From: PXAH01 sp964605645
GTDB lineage: Bacteria; Omnitrophota; Gorgyraeia; Duberdicusellales; 4484-171
Assembly (NCBI GenBank): GCA_964605645.1
Contig: CAZSDJ010000010.1
Location: forward strand, 1-45,007
DNA length: 45,007 nucleotides
Direction: 5' to 3'
The position numbers were made by a program, and so were the translations under genes. Positions 32,241 to 41,126 of the stretch are shown here, piece after piece. Below the pieces are notes generated by a model that had not been told where the DNA came from, did no database searches, and saw only the letters and a program-made list of their open reading frames with translations. Position 1 is the stretch's first letter, and each line of letters opens with the position of its first letter.

Positions 32241-33890
32241 TTATTCCAATATTCTATAACTAATAATTTTTTCTGCAATTTTTTTAAATAACGGCGCTGC
32301 AACAACTCCTCCAAAATGTGATTTTTGCGGTTCATCAATAGTTACCCCAATTACAAGCGGCCGCTTTTTGCTGCTAATAAATCCAATAAAATTTGCTCGG
32401 TGTTTGCTAGGCGAATAAGAATTTTGTTTTACATCGAATTTTTGGGCTGTCCCCGTTTTACCGCCAATATCTTCTCCTTTAATTCTTGCTCTTTTCCCTG
32501 TCCCCTGATTGACAACTTCAACTAAAATCTCTCGTGCTTCCTCTGCCACTTTTCTTGGTAAAATATTTTTTTTAGAAAATTTGATTTCACGGCAAATATT
32601 GTGTGAACATAATTCTTTACCTAAATGCGGCGTTACTAAATTGCCGCCATTGGCAATAACGGCAAAAGCCCTTGTCAGTTGAAGTAAATTAACTCCTATC
32701 CCTTGTCCAATAGGTATTATATATCTTGCGGTTCTTGACCATTTATCTACCGTTAAAAGCTTGCCTCTTGTTTCACCCGGAAAATCAATACCGGTTTTTT
32801 TGCCAAACCCCATTTTTTGAATATAGTGATATATCTTGTGATGGCCAACATTTATGGCTATTTTAGCTACACCGATATTACTTGATTTATAAAAAACTTC
32901 TCCAAAAGAAAGTTCTCCGTAGGGACGCCAATCATTTAAAATAGTACCGGGGATTTTGTAACGGCCTTGTTCGCAATTTATTTTGTTTATTTTTTTATCT
33001 TCCGAAATTGCCGCAACCAAAATCACGGCTTTAAATACTGAACCCGGTTCAAACATATCTATAACTGCACTATTTTTTTGAAAATAACGATTGCTATCTG
33101 TAGTATCTGTTCTGTTAAAATTCACTAAAGCTAGTATCTCACCATTTTTGGCATCCATTACCACTACAGCGCCTTTTTTAGCCTGATAATTTTCAACTGT
33201 TTCTTGTAAAAACTGTTTAGCCCAAAATTGAACTCTAGTATCCAAGGTTAAAACTAAATCAGTTCCTCCTTGCGGCTCTGTTAGAGAAGGAGTTAATATC
33301 AAGTATTGAGAGGAAGAGTCGCGCAGCACCTTTGCCCAACCTTTTTTGCCCTGTAGATACTGATCGTAGTAAAGTTCAATGCCTTCTAGCCCGTTATTAT
33401 CAATATCAACAATCCCTAAAACAGAAGAAAATAGATCGTGTTCCGGGTAAAATCTCTGATTTTCCTTTACAAACCCAATCCCCAACAAATTTAAATTTTC
33501 AATATCTTTCTTTTTTTTCCAGGAGACCTTCCTTTTAACCCAAACAAAGCGGCGATTCTTTTTATTCAACTTTATTAATAATTCTTTTTTAGAAATGTCT
33601 AATTGTTTTGAAAGAATTTCAGCATATTTTTCTTTATTTTTTACATAAAATGGATCAGCAAAAACAGAATAAAAGTGAATACTTTTGGCAAGAAAATCTC
33701 GGTTCCGATCAAGAATGTTGCCTCTTTTCCCTTGAATTTTAAAGATTCCGTAATGTTGCTTTTTAGCCAGTTTTTTAAAAAAATCTTGTCGGTAAACTTG
33801 AAGGTAAATAATTTTAAGAGAAAGGATTAAAAATAAAAAAACAGCTAGCAAATATATAATACTAAATCGAGAAAATTTTTTTTTGCTCAC
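32241..33890 (-). CDS. ftsI: Class B penicillin-binding protein (FtsI/PBP3 or PBP2-like)
   Basis: A 549-aa bitopic transpeptidase. One membrane helix at about 8-28 is followed by the PBP dimer domain (GKRGNILDRNRDFLAKS) and the transpeptidase domain with FEPGSVFK (SXXK), YKSSN (SXN) and GGKTGTAQ (KTG). No PASTA repeats. With FtsW it builds septal peptidoglycan. It follows the ftsL-like gene after 64 bases and ends one base before murE. All catalytic motifs are intact. Confidence 0.96.
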   Translation of the reverse strand: MSKKKFSRFSIIYLLAVFLFLILSLKIIYLQVYRQDFFKKLAKKQHYGIFKIQGKRGNILDRNRDFLAKSIHFYSVFADPFYVKNKEKYAEILSKQLDISKKELLIKLNKKNRRFVWVKRKVSWKKKKDIENLNLLGIGFVKENQRFYPEHDLFSSVLGIVDIDNNGLEGIELYYDQYLQGKKGWAKVLRDSSSQYLILTPSLTEPQGGTDLVLTLDTRVQFWAKQFLQETVENYQAKKGAVVVMDAKNGEILALVNFNRTDTTDSNRYFQKNSAVIDMFEPGSVFKAVILVAAISEDKKINKINCEQGRYKIPGTILNDWRPYGELSFGEVFYKSSNIGVAKIAINVGHHKIYHYIQKMGFGKKTGIDFPGETRGKLLTVDKWSRTARYIIPIGQGIGVNLLQLTRAFAVIANGGNLVTPHLGKELCSHNICREIKFSKKNILPRKVAEEAREILVEVVNQGTGKRARIKGEDIGGKTGTAQKFDVKQNSYSPSKHRANFIGFISSKKRPLVIGVTIDEPQKSHFGGVVAAPLFKKIAEKIISYRILE

Positions 33891-33954
33891 TTGTTTAATC
33901 TTTAAAAAATTATTATAAAAATCTATCTAGTCAACTGAATAAAGATGGGTATTA

Positions 33955-34308
33955 TTATTCTTTCGCGAAAACATCAGCAACTGGCGTTGAGGGCCTGATA
34001 TTTTCAAAGAATGACCGGCTTGCGTTGTTGTTAACTTCATTTTGCGCATCAAGTTTAAATACTAAAAGCTTTTCTTTTTCCGGTGATGAAAAATTTTGCA
34101 CTAAAACCCACTTGTTTACCGACGATAAAGACACTTTCTTTGTAAAATTATGCACTAAATAATCTTTTTGAGCTGCAAGTTCTTGATAATGATTATAATT
34201 ATCTTGCAAGCAAAAAGCAGTTGTATAAATTTGCACTTTTTGATGAAGATATATTGAAAGAAAAATAAAAATAATTAAAGTTAAAATTAGAGGTGATGTT
34301 TTTTTCAT
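33955..34308 (-). CDS. ftsL: FtsL-like bitopic division protein
   Basis: A 117-aa protein with a short basic start, one hydrophobic helix (residues 6-22, PLILTLIIFIFLSIYLH) and an extracytoplasmic tail with a short possible coiled coil (DNYNHYQELAAQKDYLVHNF). Sequence identity to FtsL is not recognisable, as is usual for that family. Assignment rests on size, topology and its position between rsmH and ftsI. The C-terminal 50 residues are polar, longer than the typical coiled coil end. Confidence 0.65.
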   Translation of the reverse strand: MKKTSPLILTLIIFIFLSIYLHQKVQIYTTAFCLQDNYNHYQELAAQKDYLVHNFTKKVSLSSVNKWVLVQNFSSPEKEKLLVFKLDAQNEVNNNASRSFFENIRPSTPVADVFAKE

Positions 34309-34315
34309 TACTTAA

Positions 34316-35239
34316 TTACCCTATTCTTTCTGCTATCCTTAATTTCGCCGAACGCGAAGCCGGATTGATATTTTTTTCCGTTTCTGTTGGCACTTTAGGT
34401 TTTTTCGTAATAATTTTCAGCATATTTTGCGCCGCAAAACGTTTAAAAGTATGTTTTATTATCCTATCTTCTAAAGAATGAAATGATATAACTCCAATCC
34501 TGCCGCCAATTTTTAAATAATTGATTGCTTTTGGTAAGGCTATTTTTAAGGTTTCCAGTTCACGATTAACTGCTATTCTTAAAGCTTGAAAAATTCTGGT
34601 TGCCGGATGAATGCGAGCAAAACGTGCTTTCGGCGGCACACTTTTTTCGACAATCTTAGCTAATTCTACAGTTGTAGATACAGAACCGTGCTTTCTCTGC
34701 GTTACTACTGCCTCGGCAATTTGCCGCGAATAACGTTCTTCGCCAAATTGTTTAAAAATATTGAATAATTCACGCTCACTCAAATTATTGACTAAATCAA
34801 AAGCAGTAAGCAGTTTCTCTTGATCCATTCTCATATCCAGCGGGCCTTCGCCTAAAAAACTAAAACCTCTTTTTGGATTTAGTAATTGATAGGTGGATAT
34901 ACCTAAATCAAAAAATAAAATATCTGCTTTTTTTATATCAAATTCTTCACAAATTTTATCGAAATTTAAAAAATTTTCTTGAGCTAAAACAAATCTGCCT
35001 TCAAAAGGTTTGAGCTTCCAATAAGCTTCTTTTAAGGATTGACTATCTTTATCAATCCCGATGTAAAAAGCACCGCTTTTGTTTGCTTCCATAATCTTAT
35101 AACCATGTGAACCCAGGCCAACTGTACAATCAACAATAGTTTCTCGCTGAAAAACTTGTAAACCATCAAGAACTTCTCTCCACATAACTGGATAATGATG
35201 GATTTTTTTCATTTTATCTAAAGGTTTTGCAGTAAGCAT
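34316..35239 (-). CDS. rsmH: 16S rRNA m4C1402 methyltransferase
   Basis: A 307-aa SAM-dependent enzyme (formerly MraW). HHYPVMWREVLDGL, DCTVGLGSHGYKIME, FFDLGISTYQL, RGFSFLGEGPLDMRMD, and the C-terminal GGRIGVISFHSLEDRIIKH and SRSAKLRIAERI are classic motifs. ATG 35239 is in TAAGTTATG right after the preceding stop, while ATG 35212 (MKKIHHYPVM) fits homologue length better; neither has a clear Shine-Dalgarno site. Confidence 0.96.
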   Translation of the reverse strand: MLTAKPLDKMKKIHHYPVMWREVLDGLQVFQRETIVDCTVGLGSHGYKIMEANKSGAFYIGIDKDSQSLKEAYWKLKPFEGRFVLAQENFLNFDKICEEFDIKKADILFFDLGISTYQLLNPKRGFSFLGEGPLDMRMDQEKLLTAFDLVNNLSERELFNIFKQFGEERYSRQIAEAVVTQRKHGSVSTTVELAKIVEKSVPPKARFARIHPATRIFQALRIAVNRELETLKIALPKAINYLKIGGRIGVISFHSLEDRIIKHTFKRFAAQNMLKIITKKPKVPTETEKNINPASRSAKLRIAERIG

Positions 35240-35242
35240 AAC

Positions 35243-35425
35243 TTAAAGCCATCCAATCTTTTTTCTAATCTGTTTGCTAGTTAATGAAGTTAAATCTAAT
35301 TCACCGGAATTGCTGTCACAAATAGAAAAACCGGAAAGGTGAACTATTGAAGAGCCGACAAGTACCTTTTGATCACGATTAGATTTCACTCGCCTGCCCT
35401 TTCGCTTACTAGTACTTTTGTTCAT
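35243..35425 (-). CDS. Small basic protein of unknown function between mraZ and rsmH
   Basis: A 60-aa reading frame with an excellent AAGGAGG four bases before ATG 35425 and coupling to rsmH three bases after its stop. The N-terminal third is very basic (NKSTSKRKGRRVKSNRDQK); the rest (VHLSGFSICDSNSGELDLTS) has no recognised motif, no signal and no membrane helix. Position and ribosome site argue that it is translated. I do not recognise it; it could be a nucleic-acid-binding or FtsL-type accessory peptide, but nothing shows this. Confidence 0.65.
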   Translation of the reverse strand: MNKSTSKRKGRRVKSNRDQKVLVGSSIVHLSGFSICDSNSGELDLTSLTSKQIRKKIGWL

Positions 35426-35461
35426 AGAACCTCCTTTTTGTCCAAACCGCCAGCCAACTCT

Positions 35462-35899
35462 TTATATCTGAAAAAGATCTTCAGCCATTTTTTCAAAATT
35501 GGTTTTATTTTTTGAGTAAAATTGGTTCCACCTGTTTTGATCCCAAATTTCTATTCTATTCCCCACACCAATAATAACTACTTCCTTTTTTATGTCGGCA
35601 AATTGTTTTAAATTTTGAGGAAGGCCGATCCGGCCCTGAGGCGCTACTTCTATCTCTAGAGCCCCACTAAAAAAAATACGATTAAAAAAGCGTGGTTTTT
35701 GATTTGTAAAAGAAAGTGCTTGTAATTTTTCTTCTAATTCTTTCCATACTGGTTTTGAGTATAAAAAAAGACAGCCGTCGAGGCCGCGAGTAAGATAAAA
35801 ATAAAAATTTTCTTCTTTTTTTATCTTTTCTCTGAATTTGGCAGGGAGGATGATCCTATCTTTTTTATCTAAGGTATGTAAATATTGGCCGTACCACAT
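35462..35899 (-). CDS. mraZ: Transcriptional regulator MraZ
   Basis: A 145-aa protein with two SpoVT-AbrB repeats: residues about 5-50 (YLHTLDKKDRIILPAKFREKI) and about 78-125 (ALEIEVAPQGRIGLPQNLKQFA, VVIIGVGNRIEIWDQNRW). MraZ represses its own dcw operon by binding direct repeats upstream; three such boxes sit in its promoter. GAGGTG precedes the ATG. First gene of the dcw cluster. Confidence 0.96.
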   Translation of the reverse strand: MWYGQYLHTLDKKDRIILPAKFREKIKKEENFYFYLTRGLDGCLFLYSKPVWKELEEKLQALSFTNQKPRFFNRIFFSGALEIEVAPQGRIGLPQNLKQFADIKKEVVIIGVGNRIEIWDQNRWNQFYSKNKTNFEKMAEDLFQI

Positions 35900-35935
35900 T
35901 GGTTCACCTCAAAGAATAATTATTTAGTAACAATC

Positions 35936-35965
35936 ATTCCACTTTATGCCACTTTATGCCACAAA
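35936..35965 (-). promoter_or_regulatory. Three tandem 10-bp MraZ-type boxes
   Basis: On the minus strand: TTTGTGGCAT, AAAGTGGCAT, AAAGTGGAAT, in perfect 10-base register. MraZ is known to bind tandem GTGG-containing repeats in its promoter. These begin three bases after the -10 element and cover the predicted start of transcription, which fits autorepression. Confidence 0.85.
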
Positions 35966-35968
35966 GTT

Positions 35969-35997
35969 AATATAACGCTAACCAAAACGGCTGTCAA
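35969..35997 (-). promoter_or_regulatory. mraZ/dcw promoter
   Basis: TTGACA (35992-35997), 17-base spacer, TATATT (35969-35974): a near-consensus housekeeping promoter, predicted start near 35962. Between it and ribF (36024-36039) a perfect 6-bp hairpin, ACACAA[TCCC]TTGTGT, may weakly end the ribF transcript. Confidence 0.85.
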
Positions 35998-36042
35998 GGG
36001 ATAAACAGAAATAAATTCTTCAAACACAAGGGATTGTGTAAA

Positions 36043-36951
36043 TTAATTGGCAGGGATACTATATTTTGAGGTAATATTTTTTATATCTTTTTGAATTTGC
36101 TGGGTTAATTTTAGTTTTGATTTAAAAACTAATTCATTTCTGATTTTAGCCAGAAAACTGATCTCGATAATTTGGCCTAAAATATTTTTTGAAAAATTTA
36201 TTAAATGAACTTCGCAACCTTCTTCTCCGATATTAACAGCTGAAAGAATCTTTTTCCCTTTAATCCGGCTGTAAGCAGCATATACTCCCGGCCCGGGTAA
36301 AACATAATCAAAAGTACCTAAATTTGCAGTAGGAAATCCTAACTGCCGCCCCAAGCCTTTGCCTTTTTTAACTTGGCCTTTTATCGTGTAATTTCTTCCT
36401 AAGAATTTTTTTGCCTGAGAAACTGCAGAAGACTTTATCAACCTCCCGATGAATGAACTGCTGACCAGCTTCCCATAAAATTTTTTTTTATTAACTAGTT
36501 TGAGCTTAAAACCATAATTATTGGCAGCTTTCTCTAACCGTCTAACGCCAGCTTTTGCTTTGGTGCCAAACCGAAAATCACTTCCGACAATCATTTCATC
36601 TATTGAAAAATAATTATTTATATATGACAAAAAATCATCTGCTGAAAATTGCAGTATATTTAACTCTGTTTTTAGAAGCCAGAGATAATCTATTCCTAAA
36701 TGTTTCATAAAGTCGACTTTTTGCTGATAATCGGTGAGATAACCTTTAAATTTATTTTGAGGATGTAAAACCTTCTCTGGTGGGACATTAAAACTAATAA
36801 CTAATGAAGGTTTTTTCTTTTTTTTTGCTTCTCTTTTGATTTTTTCTAATAAATACTGATGCCCCAGATGCACACCATCAAAAACACCTACAGTTACAAT
36901 GCAATTATTAATTTTATTTAAAGGTAAATTCTTGTAAATAAGTTTCATCAA
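36043..36951 (-). CDS. ribF: Bifunctional riboflavin kinase/FMN adenylyltransferase
   Basis: A 302-aa enzyme making FMN and FAD. The N-terminal nucleotidyltransferase domain has VGVFDGVHLGHQYLL and IVGSDFRFG; SSFIGRLI links to the flavokinase domain with IKGQVKKGKGLGRQLGFPTANL and GVYAAYSRI. The start overlaps the truB end by 38 bases, as in the usual rbfA-truB-ribF group. Second Met at 36948 is equally possible. Confidence 0.95.
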   Translation of the reverse strand: MMKLIYKNLPLNKINNCIVTVGVFDGVHLGHQYLLEKIKREAKKKKKPSLVISFNVPPEKVLHPQNKFKGYLTDYQQKVDFMKHLGIDYLWLLKTELNILQFSADDFLSYINNYFSIDEMIVGSDFRFGTKAKAGVRRLEKAANNYGFKLKLVNKKKFYGKLVSSSFIGRLIKSSAVSQAKKFLGRNYTIKGQVKKGKGLGRQLGFPTANLGTFDYVLPGPGVYAAYSRIKGKKILSAVNIGEEGCEVHLINFSKNILGQIIEISFLAKIRNELVFKSKLKLTQQIQKDIKNITSKYSIPAN

Positions 36952-37612
36952 TCATTTCCGGTTTTATCGAATTATCTAAGTCAAAAGGGCCTATTTTTTT
37001 TCTTAGAATTCTAGTTACGTGTGCTCCACAACCAATAGTAGCCCCCACATCTTCGGCTAATTTCCTTATATAAGTGCCCTTTGAGCAATGTACATAAAAA
37101 TCTACGTAAGGAAGATTTACATCTTCCAGTCTGCATTTATATATATTTATTGTTCTCGGTTTTCGCTTTACAGTAACACCTTTTCTGGCCAAGTCATACA
37201 GTCGTTTCCCGTTATTTCTTAACGCACTTACCATCGGTGGAACTTGTTCAATTGTACCTTGAAAGCTTTCCAGTGTTTCTTTTACTTGTTGATAAGATAT
37301 TTTTTTATAATCTTTTTTTTCTATAGTGGCTCCTTCTGAATCTCCGCTATAGGTAACCTCCCCTAATTTTAAAGTCCCAAAATAAATTTTATCAAAATTA
37401 ACAAATTTTTCAAAACTTTTAGTATATACCCCCACTAAAAGAACCAATAATCCTTCTGCTAACGGATCAAGCGTGCCAGCATGCCCGATTTTACGGATTT
37501 TTAATTTATCCCGAGCAATATCAACGACATCATGAGAAGTAATACCGCGCGGTTTGTTAATTAATAAAATACCTTTTTTGTTAAAATTATTATTTTTATT
37601 TACTTTTTCCAT
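36914..37612 (-). CDS. truB: tRNA pseudouridine-55 synthase
   Basis: A 232-aa pseudouridine synthase acting on the T-loop of tRNAs. KGILLINKPRGITSHDVVD and GHAGTLDPLAEGLL (catalytic Asp) are characteristic, followed by VPPMVSALRNNGKRLYDLAR and CSKGTYIRKLAEDVG. The C-terminal PUA domain is short or missing, so it is of the shorter bacterial type. Overlaps nrnA by 17 bases and ribF by 38. Confidence 0.95.
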   Translation of the reverse strand: MEKVNKNNNFNKKGILLINKPRGITSHDVVDIARDKLKIRKIGHAGTLDPLAEGLLVLLVGVYTKSFEKFVNFDKIYFGTLKLGEVTYSGDSEGATIEKKDYKKISYQQVKETLESFQGTIEQVPPMVSALRNNGKRLYDLARKGVTVKRKPRTINIYKCRLEDVNLPYVDFYVHCSKGTYIRKLAEDVGATIGCGAHVTRILRKKIGPFDLDNSIKPEMIDETYLQEFTFK

Positions 37613-38567
37613 TTATTTGCCCCTTAATAAAAGTAATCACTTCCTTTTCCGCTTTTTTTATTTCTTTAGCAAGGGTTGTGCCGCTGGCTTTTTGATGGCC
37701 TCCGCCTCCAAAAAAATTTGCAATTTTATTTACATCTATTTTAGAAGAAGAGCGAAAATTAATTCTCGTTTTATTTGTGCTTATTTTTTTAAAAAGAATA
37801 AAAACTTTTGGCTTTTTTAAAAGCCTCATTATTGAAAAAATTATTTCAGTAAGGTCGTAAGGCTTCTTTTCCCAATTAGATATCTGAGCCCAACATATTT
37901 TTTGATTTAAGCTGAATTTTAATTGAGACACACATTTTCCAATAAATTTAATATCTTCAATAGTGCATAAACTATGTACCTCTCGATAAACTAAATCAGG
38001 TTTAATGCCAAATTGCATTAAATCAGCTATTACTTGATGGGTGTTGGAACTAGTACATGCATAAGTAAAGTTTCCGGTGTCTGTAAAAATCCCCGTATAA
38101 AGGCATAAAGCAATTTTTTTATCCATAATTTTTAATTGTTTCGATAAGTAATAAATCATTTCAGAAGCAGAACTCATAGTTGGTTCTACCCAATTTATAT
38201 CTCCAAAATTAGTATTGCTTATATGATGGTCAATATTAACAATCAAAGAAGCATCATTAAACCTTTGCTCTACCTTACCGGTTCGCAAAGCACTGGAACA
38301 ATCTAAAACAAATACTAGGTCAAACTTACTTTTTTTTAAAGAATTTTTTATAACTTTATGATTTGGTAAAAATTTATAAATTTCTGGAGTTAAATCATGA
38401 TTGCAAATAACAGCTTTTTTATCTAATTTTTTCAATAAAAAATATAAAGCTAACTCCGACCCTAAGGCATCACCTTCGGGATTGCGGTGGGCTGTTATTA
38501 AAAACTTATCATTTTGCTTAATCAAATTAATTATCTTTTTTATTTTATTTATTTTTATCTTCTTCAT
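37596..38567 (-). CDS. nrnA: DHH/DHHA1 phosphoesterase, NrnA-type nanoRNase/pAp phosphatase
   Basis: A 323-aa protein with the DHH motif set: AHRNPEGDALGSELAL, VFVLDCSS, NIDHHISNTNFGDIN, and the C-terminal DHHA1 motif FGGGGHQKASGTTL. The family degrades short oligoribonucleotides and 3'-phosphoadenosine 5'-phosphate. The rbfA-nrnA-truB-ribF order is common. Overlaps rbfA by 23 bases. Confidence 0.93.
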   Translation of the reverse strand: MKKIKINKIKKIINLIKQNDKFLITAHRNPEGDALGSELALYFLLKKLDKKAVICNHDLTPEIYKFLPNHKVIKNSLKKSKFDLVFVLDCSSALRTGKVEQRFNDASLIVNIDHHISNTNFGDINWVEPTMSSASEMIYYLSKQLKIMDKKIALCLYTGIFTDTGNFTYACTSSNTHQVIADLMQFGIKPDLVYREVHSLCTIEDIKFIGKCVSQLKFSLNQKICWAQISNWEKKPYDLTEIIFSIMRLLKKPKVFILFKKISTNKTRINFRSSSKIDVNKIANFFGGGGHQKASGTTLAKEIKKAEKEVITFIKGQINGKSK

Positions 38568-38898
38568 CTTTTAATTCCTCTATCTTTTGATAAATATCTA
38601 AGCTATATTTAATTGTATCATCCGGCTGAAAGAATAAATTGGGTGTTTTTTTTAATTTAATATTTTTTGCTAAAATTGTCCGGATAAACTTTTTCATTTC
38701 ATTTAAAGTTTTTTTTACTTTTTTATATTTTTTCTGGTCAAGTAAACTAAAATAAACCTTTGCTTCTTCTAAGTCCGGCTTTGTATCCACTTGAGTTATA
38801 GTTATTAAGCCTATATTGGGGTCGTCAATTTCATGCTGTATGATTTCAGTAAGTTGCTTGCGTATTTCTGCATTTATTTTTTCAATCCGAATTGACAT
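38545..38898 (-). CDS. rbfA: Ribosome-binding factor A
   Basis: A 117-aa KH-like protein for 30S maturation. SIRIEKINAEIRKQLTEIIQ, DPNIGLITITQVDTKPDLEEAKVYFS and the late PNLFFQPDDTIKYSLDI segment are typical. Overlaps cca by 17 bases and nrnA by 23. Ordinary length. Confidence 0.93.
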   Translation of the reverse strand: MSIRIEKINAEIRKQLTEIIQHEIDDPNIGLITITQVDTKPDLEEAKVYFSLLDQKKYKKVKKTLNEMKKFIRTILAKNIKLKKTPNLFFQPDDTIKYSLDIYQKIEELKDEEDKNK

Positions 38899-40192
38899 TT
38901 TTACCTCTTTGATTATTTTTTTTCATATTTTGTTTTGCAATAATTTTTTTTGCTTCTTCTAATTCTTGTTTTTTAGTTTTTAATTTTTTATCTAATTTCA
39001 AAAAGAATAATTTTTTTAAAATCTTACCCATAACGGATGACGATGCAACCCCTATTTTTTTCAAATCCCTGCCTTTTACCTTTAATTTTTGTTGATATAA
39101 TTCTTTCATGAAAAAATTAATATTTTCTCTTAATTTCCTATCTTGAAAATAAACATAAAAAAATATTATGGTTTCTAAGTTGTAATTTTTTAAATTTCTA
39201 TAAATATCACTTGCATTCTTATTTCGGCCTACTTTTTTTATTCTTCTAATATTTCTTTTTATCGCAATAATTGTAGCTCGTTCCTCTTTTTTAAAGCCGA
39301 ATTTATCAATTACTTTGAAAAACTCACAATCCGGCAGTTTTAATAACATCCCGGATAAATAAATAAGCCAAGCTCTAAAGTTATATTTTCCTTTTAAATT
39401 TTTCTTATAAACCCTTATAATTGTCTGAGCTCTAATAATAAATTTAAAATCATTTTTTTCTAATCTTAGTTGTTCGCTTATAAAATTAAATTTTTCAAGT
39501 TGATAAAACCTTTTTATATATCGATAAGGATTATCTTCTTTGAGAAAAAGAATCAATTCCTCTCTGAGGCGATGTGGATTAATCCAGCCTAAAGCCCCTG
39601 CTCCGATTGCTTGTTTCATTAAAGCATAAGTTTTTGTTTCAATCTTAAACAAAAAACGCTGTTCAAACCTAATAGCTCGCAATATCCTTAACGAATCATC
39701 TAGAAAACTTTCGCTATGTAGTATTTTTATCAAACCGGCTTTTATATCTTTTTGACCATCATAAAAATCAATTAAGCGGCCATAATCTTTTGTGTTTAAA
39801 CTTACTGCCATTGAATTAATAGTAAAATCTCTTCTCAATAAATCTTTTTTTAAAGAAGACGGCCTTACTTTTGGCAATGACCCGGGATGAGGATAATGTT
39901 CTTCGCGAGCAGTAGCAAAATCTATTTTATGGCCGTGATAATAAAGCGTGGCTGTTTTAAAGCTGTGATGCTTTCGAAAATTTAGACTATAGTACTCTGC
40001 TACTTTCTTTACCAATTCAATAGCATCTCCTTCAACTACAATATCTAAATCAACCAACGGCCGCTTTAGCAACAGATCTCTCGTTACCCCTCCCACCAAA
40101 TAGATACTAAAATTCTTTTGTTTGGCAAATTTTGAAATTATCTTTAAAATATTTTTAAATTGAGGAGTTAATTTTTTTAGTCTATTTATCAT
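38882..40192 (-). CDS. cca: CCA-adding tRNA nucleotidyltransferase / poly(A) polymerase family
   Basis: A 436-aa class II nucleotidyltransferase. The head has VGGVTRDLLLKRPLVDLDIVV with the DLD metal pair, then IDFATAREEHYPHPGSLP, RRDFTINSMAVSL and the neck LRILRAIRFEQRF. The C-terminal helical part is not well conserved and lacks an evident HD domain, so it may add only part of CCA (a CC- or A-adding type); the split cannot be decided here. Starts 8 bases after xerD. Confidence 0.9.
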   Translation of the reverse strand: MINRLKKLTPQFKNILKIISKFAKQKNFSIYLVGGVTRDLLLKRPLVDLDIVVEGDAIELVKKVAEYYSLNFRKHHSFKTATLYYHGHKIDFATAREEHYPHPGSLPKVRPSSLKKDLLRRDFTINSMAVSLNTKDYGRLIDFYDGQKDIKAGLIKILHSESFLDDSLRILRAIRFEQRFLFKIETKTYALMKQAIGAGALGWINPHRLREELILFLKEDNPYRYIKRFYQLEKFNFISEQLRLEKNDFKFIIRAQTIIRVYKKNLKGKYNFRAWLIYLSGMLLKLPDCEFFKVIDKFGFKKEERATIIAIKRNIRRIKKVGRNKNASDIYRNLKNYNLETIIFFYVYFQDRKLRENINFFMKELYQQKLKVKGRDLKKIGVASSSVMGKILKKLFFLKLDKKLKTKKQELEEAKKIIAKQNMKKNNQRGKNVNSD

Positions 40193-40200
40193 TATAAAAA

Positions 40201-41097
40201 TTAATCTTTAATTTTGGCCCGCGGATGAAATTGATTATGGATTTTTTTAAGCCTTGTTTTATTGATATGAGTGTAAATTTGGGTAGTAGTTATATTGGCA
40301 TGTCCTAACATTTCTTGAACACTCCGTAAATCTGCCCCACCTTCAAGAAGGTGAGTCGCAAAAGAATGCCTGAGCGTATGGGGGCTTACCTTTTTACTTA
40401 TTTTTGCTTTTTTAACCATCGATTTAATAATTTTCCAAACACTTTGCCGGCTTAATTTATGGCTGCCTTGAGCAAGAAACAAAAAAGAAGATTGATTCTC
40501 TTTTAACAACCTTGGCCTAGTCTCATTTATATACCTTTTTGTAAAATGATTAGCAGCATTCCCTAAAGGGATAATCCTTTCTTTCGACCCTTTCCCCTTA
40601 CATTTAATAAAACCTACTTCTAAATTAACATCTGAAACTTTTAGTTCTACCAACTCAGAAACCCTTAAACCGCTGGCATACATAATTTCTAGTATTGCTC
40701 TGGCTCGCAGGCCTTGATTGCTTTTTAAATTTGGACTCTTTAAAACCTTCACTACTTCTGCGGGGCTTAAAAATGAAGGTATTTTTTTTTCCAGTTTTGG
40801 TGCTTCAATTAAACTGGAAGGATCATTAGATATAATTTTTTCCCTTAATAAAAATTGATGAAAACTTTTAATTGAAGAAAGTATCCTCGATATAGTGCCT
40901 ACAGAAAGTACTTTTCGTAAGGAAAAAGTAAATTCGTTGATATCTTCTCTTTTGATTTTATTTGGATTATTTATATCTAGTTTATTCAGATATTTTTTAT
41001 ATTTTGTTAAATCAACCTTATATGATTTTATAGAATTTAACGCCAACCCCTTTTCTACTCTTAAATAATCAAAAAAAGCTTCAATATAGGTATCCAT
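40201..41097 (-). CDS. xerD: Tyrosine recombinase XerC/XerD
   Basis: A 298-aa site-specific recombinase for chromosome dimer resolution. An N-terminal SAM-like core-binding domain (1-90) is followed by the catalytic domain with Arg145 (SGLRVSEL), Lys169 (KGKGSKER), His240/Arg243 (HTLRHSF), His266 (LGHANIT) and nucleophile Tyr275 (QIYTHI). All six residues are present. Length and context (housekeeping genes) favour Xer over a phage or integron enzyme. No dif-like site was seen in the window. Confidence 0.93.
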   Translation of the reverse strand: MDTYIEAFFDYLRVEKGLALNSIKSYKVDLTKYKKYLNKLDINNPNKIKREDINEFTFSLRKVLSVGTISRILSSIKSFHQFLLREKIISNDPSSLIEAPKLEKKIPSFLSPAEVVKVLKSPNLKSNQGLRARAILEIMYASGLRVSELVELKVSDVNLEVGFIKCKGKGSKERIIPLGNAANHFTKRYINETRPRLLKENQSSFLFLAQGSHKLSRQSVWKIIKSMVKKAKISKKVSPHTLRHSFATHLLEGGADLRSVQEMLGHANITTTQIYTHINKTRLKKIHNQFHPRAKIKD

Positions 41098-41126
41098 AAA
41101 TTATAAATTCAAACTATTAAATAATT

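Noticed and set aside
40201..41097. Reading the tyrosine recombinase as a phage or integron integrase marking a mobile element
   Set aside because: Length, motif set and housekeeping neighbours fit XerC/XerD; no attachment repeats or tRNA gene lie next to it.
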